Below, one piece after another: positions 15,171 through 22,860 of a stretch of 64,000 nt of DNA. How positions within the stretch are numbered: position 1 is the first letter of the stretch; each line of letters begins with the position of its first letter. The notes under the pieces were generated by a model, which saw nothing but the letters and a program-made list of their open reading frames with translations, had not been told where the DNA came from and made no database searches. The DNA lies in contig JANRLQ010000091.1 of NCBI GenBank assembly GCA_033762375.1, forward strand, positions 4,903-68,902, given 5' to 3'. The position numbers and the translations under genes are program-made. The DNA is from RDXT01 sp033762375. GTDB taxonomy: Bacteria > Bacteroidota > Bacteroidia > J057.

Positions 15171-17966
15171 ATGTACGGCTATGTGCAGATACTCTGCTGG
15201 ATAGGGTGGGTACTACCCCTGCCCCTCGCAGCCCGTGAGGTACCCCTGGTGTTGTCGTATAGACCGGCTCAATATCAGGCATTTAACCAAAACTGGATGA
15301 TCGGGCAAACCCCCGACCAGGTTATGTGTTTTGCCAACTCAGCGGGCCTCCTGCTCTACAACGGTGCTGAGTGGACCTGTCTCCCGCTGGCACACAGACC
15401 GATGGTGCGGGCTGTCTGTATAGACCGGGAGGGCCGGATATTTACCGGAGCGTATGGGGAAGTCGGGTATTGGGAAAAAAACGCCCAGGGTGGTTATACC
15501 TATACCAGCCTGATCCCGCTGATTGCGCATGAGCAGATTCGCAAGGAAGAAATCTGGCATATGCTGGTGACAGACCAGGGGGTGTGGTTTCAGACGTTCT
15601 CGACCATATATTTTTATGACTACCGGACGGTGGAGGTACTGGTGCCGCCGGGCAGCGTCATGTTTATGTACGAGGTGGACGGGCGTACCCTTTTTCAGGT
15701 GAATGGAAACGGGATTTTTGAGCTGACGGATGCGCATACCTTCCAGTTATTGCCTGGTACCGAGGCCTTGCGGGATACCCGTGTCACCTGTATGCTCTCG
15801 CTGGGAGCGGCAGCAGATGGTTTTTTGGTTGGTACGGACAAACGGGGCGTGTTTCACTACCGGGATGGCCAGCTCACAGCGTGGGATACACCGGTAAATG
15901 CTGCCCTGGCAGCCTCTGAACTCAACAAAGGCCTCCGGCTCCGGTCAGGGCGGCTGGTTTTTGGGACGATACTGGACGGCCTGTACGTACTGGCCCCTTC
16001 GGGCGCACTTATATACCATGTGAACCAGCAGCGGGGGCTGCAAAACAATACGGTGCTGGCACTATATGAAGACAAAGCCGGCAATATATGGGCGGGGCTG
16101 GACAAAGGCATTGACCAGATACAGGTACAGACCAGTCTGACATACTTTACAGACCAGACGGGTGCCCTCGGCACCCTCTACACGGCCGCGCTGCACCAGG
16201 GGCGGCTGTACCTGGGGACCAACCACGGTATATTTGTCAGTCAGTCCGGGTGGCCGGGAGATCCCCCTGTGTTTGGGCTGGTACCAGGCTCACAGGGGCA
16301 GGCATGGGAGCTCAAGGTATGGCGGGGACGGCTCCTCTGCGGCCACAATGAGGGTACCTTTGAGGTGTATCCCGACCGGGTACGGCTATGCTCCCCCATC
16401 ACGGGCGGGTGGTGTCTGCTCCCCTGGCCGGGGCGGCCGGATCTGTTATTGCAAGGTACCTATACGGGTACCGTACTGCTGGCTGACAGCGGCCGGGGGC
16501 CTGGTTTTGTCAGGCGTCTGGCGGGATTTTCGGCACCCGTCAAGCAGGTGGCCCTGGATACACAGGGCAATATCTGGGCCGTAGGTCCGATACAGGGACT
16601 CTACCGCAGTACCCCTGATGCTGACCTCACCCGTATGGACCATGTCCGGCAATATACACCCGCGGATGGACTGGCGGACGACTATTATCTGGAAATGCTC
16701 ATGTACCAGGGGCAGCTTTGGGTCAAAAGTGATACGGCCTGGCGGGTATATCACCCGGAGCGGGATCGCTTTGAGCCAGCGGACCAGATCGGGGCGATAC
16801 CCTTGCACAAGGCCGGTTTTAAGGTCAGGCAGGGTATCGGCGAGGACCACTTCCTGATCTATCCCGACAAAGTGACCTATATCCGGGCCTCGTTGCGCCT
16901 GGATCTGCCGATCACCCTTACCCCGCATTATGAGCAGATAATCACCCTGGATACAGCCCGTTACCTGTTTTGTTTCACGGATGGGTACGCCATCCTCGAC
17001 CGGCAGGCTGCCGGGGCTGCCCTGGTGACGGACATTCCGCCCCTGCGTTTTACCTGGATGGAGCAGATCACCGGCGGCAAAGCCACCCGTCAGGCCCTGG
17101 CGCCTGTTTCGCAGGGCTGGATAGACATAGGGCCCGCGCATACAGCGCTCCGTTTTGGGTTTTATCAACCCGTATATGCCCAGCAGCCCCTTTTCAGGTA
17201 TCGGCTTGATGGGTTGCAGGCCTACTGGTCTGACTGGCAGCCCAAGGCTATGGTGGAGTTTCAGAACCTCCCCCCCGGTGCGTATCACCTGCGGGTGCAG
17301 TCGTATCTGACCCAGGAGGAGATTGTGTGTTCTTTCAGGGTGCTGCCGCGCTGGTATGCCTCTGCCTGGGCATGGGGGCTCTATTGCCTGGGGATCATAC
17401 TCGCTTTTGCGGGACTGATGGTTTTTCAGCAGCGACGCCTGACCCTGCAACGCCTGCGTATGGAGCAGGAGCGCGACCGGCAACTGGAAGAAGAACGCAT
17501 GAAAGCAGCCAATGAGCGCCTGCAACAAGATGTTATCAGCAAAAGCGCTGAGTTGGCCTTATCCACACTCCACCTGCTCAGCAAAAACAACACCCTCTAT
17601 ACCCTCAAGGAAGAAATCAAGGAGCTGAAAAAAAACCACCGCGAAACCTTCCCGGGGACGGTTTACCTGCAATTGCTCCGGCTGATTGAGGCCAATATCA
17701 GCTCTGAGCAGGACTGGAAGTTGTTTGAAACGAATTTTACCCAGATCAATGAGTCGTTTTTCAAACGGCTGAAACATCAGCATCCCGACCTGACACCCGG
17801 AGACCTCAAGCTGGCTGCTATGCTGCGGATGAACCTCTCTTCTAAAGATATCGCACAACTCCTCAACATCTCCCTGCGGGGGGTCGAAAACAAACGGTAC
17901 CGGCTCCGCAAAAAACTCGGCCTAGATACCGATGCCAATCTCGCTGAGCAGATGATGCAGTATTGA
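15171..17966 (+). CDS. Membrane-tethered propeller/Y_Y_Y sensor with LuxR-type DNA-binding domain
   Basis: 931 residues from ATG 15171, chosen because MYGYVQILCWIGWVLPLPLAA is a good signal peptide; an in-frame ATG at 15042 would add 43 residues. Order: periplasmic beta-propeller repeats (for example NIWAGLDKGIDQIQ, NIWAVGPIQGLYRS), a Y_Y_Y domain (FRYRLDGLQAYWSDWQ...NLPPGAYHLRV), one membrane segment (WAWGLYCLGIILAFAGLMVF), a coiled coil, and a C-terminal helix-turn-helix (DLKLAAMLRMNLSSKDIAQLLNIS). There is no histidine kinase domain, so it should sense glycans outside and bind DNA directly. It sits just ahead of the GH144-SusC/D genes and is their likely regulator. A perfect -7 box (15059-15066) without a clear -33 precedes it. 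Confidence 0.85.
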   Translation: MYGYVQILCWIGWVLPLPLAAREVPLVLSYRPAQYQAFNQNWMIGQTPDQVMCFANSAGLLLYNGAEWTCLPLAHRPMVRAVCIDREGRIFTGAYGEVGYWEKNAQGGYTYTSLIPLIAHEQIRKEEIWHMLVTDQGVWFQTFSTIYFYDYRTVEVLVPPGSVMFMYEVDGRTLFQVNGNGIFELTDAHTFQLLPGTEALRDTRVTCMLSLGAAADGFLVGTDKRGVFHYRDGQLTAWDTPVNAALAASELNKGLRLRSGRLVFGTILDGLYVLAPSGALIYHVNQQRGLQNNTVLALYEDKAGNIWAGLDKGIDQIQVQTSLTYFTDQTGALGTLYTAALHQGRLYLGTNHGIFVSQSGWPGDPPVFGLVPGSQGQAWELKVWRGRLLCGHNEGTFEVYPDRVRLCSPITGGWCLLPWPGRPDLLLQGTYTGTVLLADSGRGPGFVRRLAGFSAPVKQVALDTQGNIWAVGPIQGLYRSTPDADLTRMDHVRQYTPADGLADDYYLEMLMYQGQLWVKSDTAWRVYHPERDRFEPADQIGAIPLHKAGFKVRQGIGEDHFLIYPDKVTYIRASLRLDLPITLTPHYEQIITLDTARYLFCFTDGYAILDRQAAGAALVTDIPPLRFTWMEQITGGKATRQALAPVSQGWIDIGPAHTALRFGFYQPVYAQQPLFRYRLDGLQAYWSDWQPKAMVEFQNLPPGAYHLRVQSYLTQEEIVCSFRVLPRWYASAWAWGLYCLGIILAFAGLMVFQQRRLTLQRLRMEQERDRQLEEERMKAANERLQQDVISKSAELALSTLHLLSKNNTLYTLKEEIKELKKNHRETFPGTVYLQLLRLIEANISSEQDWKLFETNFTQINESFFKRLKHQHPDLTPGDLKLAAMLRMNLSSKDIAQLLNISLRGVENKRYRLRKKLGLDTDANLAEQMMQY

Positions 17967-18076
17967 CGGATTATATGATCGGGATTTTATATTTATCCGG
18001 ATATGAAAATTGACAGTATATAATTGACTATCAATAATTTGTATTAATTGGCGTAGTCAAAGTGAGGAAAAATAAC

Positions 18077-18106
18077 TTGTTACCTGCGCAGGCTTACGTA
18101 CTTTGG
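18077..18106 (+). promoter_or_regulatory. Promoter for the first carbohydrate locus
   Basis: TTG (18077-18079), 19 bases, TACTTTGG (18099-18106), one mismatch from the consensus. It lies 52 bases before the ATG of the GH144-like gene, in the 191-base gap after the sensor/regulator gene. Confidence 0.5.
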
Positions 18107-18157
18107 ATGTGTGCCGCTAAGGCCGGAAGGACTGAATGACTACTAACACATTATAAG

Positions 18158-20017
18158 ATGATGCGACCGAGTGTTCGATTGTATGGGATATATACCCTCT
18201 GCCTGTTGTGGGGCGGCATCAGCAACCTGGCAGCCCAGCCGGCAGCACCGGAGGCGCTGGTGGCAGTAGGGTACGACAGCCATATTGAGCTGACCTGGGC
18301 CCGCAATGCTGAGCCCAATATCACCGGATACCAGATATACCGCTCAGACGATGGGGTGACATTCACCCGGGTTGGGTCTGCTGGCAGCAACCGGGACTAT
18401 TATATAGACTTTCTGGCGGCACGTCCGCGTACGGCCTGGTACAAACTCAAGGCCGAGGACAGCCAGGGAGGGGTGAGTGATTTTTCGGCGGTAGCTCAGG
18501 CTGCGACCTATGCCATGACAGATGACCAGCTCATGACGATGGTGCAGCGATATACCTTCCGGTACTTTTGGGAGTTTGCGCACCCGGTATCCGGGATGGC
18601 CCGCGAGCGGAATACCACTTCCATCGTTACCACAGGAGGGACAGGATTTGGGATATTGTCTATCCTGGCAGCGGTTGAGCGGGGGTTTATCTCGTATGAT
18701 GACGGGCGCGAACGGCTGCAGAAGATGGCTACTTTTCTGGAGGGGGCTGATCGTTTTCATGGCGCCTTTCCACACTGGATGAATGGCAATACCGGAGACG
18801 TGATCCCTTTCAGCACCCAGGATAATGGCGGTGACCTGGTGGAAACAGCTTTTCTGATCCAGGGATTGCTCACAGCACGGCAATATTTTGAGGAGGCAAC
18901 TCCGGAGGACAGTACCCTCCGGGCGACCATCACCCGGATATGGGAGGAGGTGGACTGGAACTGGTACCGCAAAACGGTAGGCAATGTGCTGTACTGGCAT
19001 TGGTCCCCTACCTATGGCTGGGCCATGAACTTCCCGCTCCGGGGGTTTAATGAGACACATATTGTCTATCTGCTGGCGATGGCCTCACCTACACACCCGA
19101 TCCCTCCGAGCCTGTACCAGACGGGATGGGCAGGCGGGTCTTACCTCAATGGCGGGACGTATTACGGTTTTCCGCTGGAGGTGGGACCGTTTCGGGGAGG
19201 GCCTCTGTTTTTTGCCCATTATTCCTACCTGGCATTTGATCCCAGGGGCAAAAAAGACGCATACACCAATTATTTTAACCGAAATACCTATCATAGCCTC
19301 ATCAACTGGAGCTACTGCGTGGACAATCCGGAGAACCATGCGGGCTACAGCAGCATCTCCTGGGGCCTGACGGCCAGTGACAATCCCTGGGGATACCTGG
19401 CACATGAGCCTACCGCCAGCCAGGACAATGGCACCATCACCCCGACGGCGGCTTTGTCTTCTATGCCCTATACCCCGATGCAGTCTATGGATGCCCTCCG
19501 GCACTTCTACCGGGACCGGGGCAGCCGGCTCTGGGGGTACTACGGGTTTTATGATGCCTTTAATGACGACGCCAACTGGTACGCTTCCTCATATCTGGCG
19601 ATAGACCAGGGACCCATCATTGCCATGATCGAAAACCACCGCTCAGGCCTGCTCTGGGATTATTTTATGCGTGACAGTGCGATCGTAGCTGCCGTGGCAG
19701 CAGCCGGATTTGTGCCGGACACCACCCGGGTCACCACCTCGCTGGAGTCACTGGACCAGCAGGAGCTCCATGTGTATGCAGATGCAGCTGAGCGCAGCCT
19801 CATCGTGGAGGGTATGGGGACCCAGCCCATGCAAGTATCCATATCAGTCATGTCACTTCATGGTCAGGTGCTGATGCAGTTTCCGGCGGAGCGCCTGTCA
19901 GCAGGTCCCTGGGCAGTCCGGCTCCCGGCCGACCGTCTGTCGGCGGGTATGTATCTGATCGTGCTCAAGTCTCCGGAAGGCCTCGTCCGGAGCCAGAAGG
20001 TACTTGTCGCCTGGTAG
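18158..20017 (+). CDS. GH144-like endo-beta-1,2-glucanase (glycoamylase-fold), T9SS-sorted
   Basis: 619 residues. Signal peptide (1-26, ends SNLAAQ), a fibronectin type III domain (about 30-118: IELTWARNAEPNITGYQIYRS), an (alpha/alpha)6 glycoamylase domain (about 120-535) with FRYFWEFAHPVSGMARERN, TGGTGFGILSILAAVERGF, FGAFPHWM-type and GGDLVETAFLIQGLL motifs, and a C-terminal sorting domain for type IX secretion (about 545-619, ending SPEGLVRSQKVLVAW). GH144 was founded on Chitinophaga beta-1,2-glucanase; related proteins also belong to other glycoamylase-fold families, so the linkage is an inference. It should act at or outside the outer membrane to cut polysaccharide for the SusC/D pair downstream. 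Confidence 0.8.
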   Translation: MMRPSVRLYGIYTLCLLWGGISNLAAQPAAPEALVAVGYDSHIELTWARNAEPNITGYQIYRSDDGVTFTRVGSAGSNRDYYIDFLAARPRTAWYKLKAEDSQGGVSDFSAVAQAATYAMTDDQLMTMVQRYTFRYFWEFAHPVSGMARERNTTSIVTTGGTGFGILSILAAVERGFISYDDGRERLQKMATFLEGADRFHGAFPHWMNGNTGDVIPFSTQDNGGDLVETAFLIQGLLTARQYFEEATPEDSTLRATITRIWEEVDWNWYRKTVGNVLYWHWSPTYGWAMNFPLRGFNETHIVYLLAMASPTHPIPPSLYQTGWAGGSYLNGGTYYGFPLEVGPFRGGPLFFAHYSYLAFDPRGKKDAYTNYFNRNTYHSLINWSYCVDNPENHAGYSSISWGLTASDNPWGYLAHEPTASQDNGTITPTAALSSMPYTPMQSMDALRHFYRDRGSRLWGYYGFYDAFNDDANWYASSYLAIDQGPIIAMIENHRSGLLWDYFMRDSAIVAAVAAAGFVPDTTRVTTSLESLDQQELHVYADAAERSLIVEGMGTQPMQVSISVMSLHGQVLMQFPAERLSAGPWAVRLPADRLSAGMYLIVLKSPEGLVRSQKVLVAW

Positions 20018-20076
20018 GCGGCTTCGTTTGTTGTTGTGTCTGTTTTTGTTTGTTTTTCTTTAACCCTAAATGTGTT

Positions 20077-22785
20077 ATGAAAAGACTCCTACTGTTCTCC
20101 CTCCTGATCCTGACACTGGCAGCCAGTCCGGTATCAGCACAGGTTACCTACGAAACTTTTGAAGGCGGGGCTGCCCTCGCCTGGACCGCAGCGGATGGTA
20201 CGTATGGCGGCGCTGTCGCCAACCCAGACCCGGCTGGCCTCAATACCAGCGGATTTGCCGGTTCTTATACCAAGTCCAATGCACATGCCTACAGCCTGTT
20301 TCTCGCGACACTGGCTGCCCCGATTGACCTGTCTGTCAACAACCAGTTCAAAATCCAGATTTACGCCCCGGTCGCGACCAGCTTTATTCTGAAGCTGGAA
20401 GGCTCCGGCGAGGCTATCGAGGTGACCAAAAACATCGCCAATGCCAACGTATGGCAGGAATATACCTTTGATTTCAGCGCCGCCGCCGGATTTACGACCA
20501 TCAACAAGTTTATCCTGTTTTTTGATCCGGGTGTGACCACCAGCGGTGATACCTATCTGTTTGATAACATCGTGGCGATGCCGGCCGGGGCCTGTGCCGG
20601 GACTACCCCTGATCCGCTGATTCTCGACAACTTTGAGTGCCAGCGTAATGCTACCTACGGAGTAGGCTGGGATATCCTCGTACCCCTCACCAACCCCGAT
20701 CCGACCGGTGTCAATACCAGCAGCATGGTAGGCCAATATACGGATCCGCAGGACCAATGGTCTGCCCTGGTGATTGACTATGACAACCCGATTGATCTCA
20801 GCGTCAACAACCAGATCAAAGCAAAAGTCTGGTCACCCAAAACCGGCCAGATTCTTTTTAAGCTGGAAGGGGGCGTATCGGCTCCGGCTGAGGTATTTGT
20901 AAACGTAACCCAGACCAATACCTGGGTCGAGTACTCAGCTGATTTTAGTGGACAGGCCAACGCCAACCACAAAAAAATTGCTATTTTCTTTAATGCCGGG
21001 GTACAGGCCCAGCCGGGAGACATCTATTATATAGACGATATCACGGTAGGCGTACAGCCGCCACCGCCTGCACTGGAAGACTTTGAGAACGGAGCCAGCC
21101 TCGGCTGGGGCCCGCTCAACAACAGCACCCTCAACCACGGTACCTTTACCGGTCCTTTTGCCAACCCTGATCCCAGCGGCAACCCATCTGCTTTTGTCGG
21201 AAAATACACCAAGGGCGCTTCTCTGTTCAGCACCCTGACGGCCCTCCTGCCCGCAGGGATTGACCTCTCTTCCAAGCCTCAGCTCAACCTCCAGGTATGG
21301 GCACCTGCTGCTGGCGAGGAGGTCACCCTCCAGCTCTCCAGCGCCATCAACGGCGTAAAAGAAGTCACCCGCGAAATCCCAGCCACCGGACAGTGGGTGG
21401 ACCTGAAGTTTAGTTTCAGTGATTTTGCTACCATTACCGATTTTGAGCGGATTAATATCCTCTTTAACGGCGGTACCGCCAATCAGGGTTCGATCTGGTA
21501 TTTTGACAACCTCACCCAGAGCAGCAGCACCGTAGACCCCTGCGAAGGCGTAAGCCCGATCCTCAATATCGTGGACGACTTTGAGTGCCAGCGCAACTAT
21601 GACTACGGCGCAGGCCTGGACCGCCTTACGGTAAAACCGAATCCCAACGTGTCCGCGGCCAACTCCAGCCTCTCAGTAGGTGAGTACAAGGATCCGCTCG
21701 ACCCGTGGTCTGCCCTGGTGGTACAGAGTGGCGGTGCCTGGAACCTGGCCGTCAACAACCAGCTCCGGATCAAAATCTGGTCACCCATTGCCGCCCCGCT
21801 TCTCTTCAAACTGGAAGGTGGTACCTCTCCTGCCTTTGAAGCCCCCATGGTACAGGTGACCGCTACCAGCCAGTGGGTCGAGTACGTGGCAGACTTCAGC
21901 AGCCAGGCCGCAGCCAATCACGCCAGACTGGCCATCTTCTTTAATGCAGGTCAGACCCCGGCTCAGGAAGACCTGTATTACATTGATGACATCAAGTGGA
22001 CCCGCGCCAGCTACTCCGGCTGTATTGACGACCACGAGACGCCTTCAAGCACCATCTCCAACTTTAAGTACTTTGCCAATGGTGCCATCGAGGCAGCAGG
22101 GACTCCGTTTGAGGTCGTCAACAACCCCAATAAGTCCGGAATCAATACAAGCGATAAAGTAGGGCTTTTTGTTAAGGCCGCAGATGCTCTTCCGTTTGCC
22201 GGGATGTATGCTGACCTGGATGTGCCCATTGATTTTCAGGGAAATAAAACCGTAAAGGCCAAAGTGCTCATGGATCATATTGGCAACTTTGCGGTCAAAC
22301 TTGAGGGCTCTGCCACCGGTGCCCCCCCGATTGAAATTCCCGTAGCCAATACGGTCACCAACCAGTGGGAGGAGCTGACATTTGACTTTTCAGCAGCCTC
22401 CAATACAGCCCAGTACAAGCGACTGACGATCTTCTTTGACCTGACCATAGATGCCACCGGCAGCAATGTCAGCTCTTATTTTGATGATATCGTCATCGGA
22501 GAGGGGCAGTGTCTGATTGCCAACAGCCTCTGGGATAAGCTGGAAGTGCCTGTGCTGCAGGTGTTCCCTAACCCGGCTGCTAACCAGATCACGGTGGACA
22601 ACCTCACCCGCGAGGCCCGGCTTGATCTCTGGAACATGCAGGGTCAGCTCATCAGCCGGACCGATGTATGGGGCCAGACCCAGGCTGAGATCAGCCTCGA
22701 AGGCCTCCAGCCGGGTATCTACCTGATCTCTGCGTATGACCGTGACGGCGTATTGGCCGGCTCCGTGAAATTTGTCAAACAATAA
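20077..22785 (+). CDS. Secreted protein of five tandem binding-like modules with T9SS sorting domain
   Basis: 902 residues from ATG 20077 (MKRLLLFSLLILTLAASPVSA, a signal peptide). Five beta-rich modules of about 150 residues follow, each with a FE- or FEC-type opening, a PIDLSVNNQ-like strand, a FKLEGG strand, a W(V/Q)EY..DFS strand and a closing YY(I/F)DDI. Modules 2 and 4 both start DFECQRN and are the closest pair, modules 1 and 3 are alike, and module 5 is the most divergent, which suggests duplication of a two-module unit. The end (about 820-902, VFPNPAANQITVDN...GSVKFVKQ) is a type IX sorting domain. A glycan-binding surface role is likely from context; no catalytic motif is seen. Confidence 0.75.
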   Translation: MKRLLLFSLLILTLAASPVSAQVTYETFEGGAALAWTAADGTYGGAVANPDPAGLNTSGFAGSYTKSNAHAYSLFLATLAAPIDLSVNNQFKIQIYAPVATSFILKLEGSGEAIEVTKNIANANVWQEYTFDFSAAAGFTTINKFILFFDPGVTTSGDTYLFDNIVAMPAGACAGTTPDPLILDNFECQRNATYGVGWDILVPLTNPDPTGVNTSSMVGQYTDPQDQWSALVIDYDNPIDLSVNNQIKAKVWSPKTGQILFKLEGGVSAPAEVFVNVTQTNTWVEYSADFSGQANANHKKIAIFFNAGVQAQPGDIYYIDDITVGVQPPPPALEDFENGASLGWGPLNNSTLNHGTFTGPFANPDPSGNPSAFVGKYTKGASLFSTLTALLPAGIDLSSKPQLNLQVWAPAAGEEVTLQLSSAINGVKEVTREIPATGQWVDLKFSFSDFATITDFERINILFNGGTANQGSIWYFDNLTQSSSTVDPCEGVSPILNIVDDFECQRNYDYGAGLDRLTVKPNPNVSAANSSLSVGEYKDPLDPWSALVVQSGGAWNLAVNNQLRIKIWSPIAAPLLFKLEGGTSPAFEAPMVQVTATSQWVEYVADFSSQAAANHARLAIFFNAGQTPAQEDLYYIDDIKWTRASYSGCIDDHETPSSTISNFKYFANGAIEAAGTPFEVVNNPNKSGINTSDKVGLFVKAADALPFAGMYADLDVPIDFQGNKTVKAKVLMDHIGNFAVKLEGSATGAPPIEIPVANTVTNQWEELTFDFSAASNTAQYKRLTIFFDLTIDATGSNVSSYFDDIVIGEGQCLIANSLWDKLEVPVLQVFPNPAANQITVDNLTREARLDLWNMQGQLISRTDVWGQTQAEISLEGLQPGIYLISAYDRDGVLAGSVKFVKQ

Positions 22786-22796
22786 GCCCCTGTGAC

Positions 22797-22840
22797 ACGG
22801 GCGGGCGCTCCGGCCAGGAGCTGCCCGCCCGTTTCTTGTC
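22797..22840 (+). terminator. Strong hairpin between the five-module gene and susC
   Basis: A GC-rich stem of 15 bp with one bulged T (22797-22811 with 22817-22832), followed by TTCTTGTC. It could end or attenuate transcription, so that susC gets a lower or separately controlled amount of message. The T-run is imperfect. Confidence 0.6.
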
Positions 22841-22860
22841 TTACTGATATCCCTCATCCT

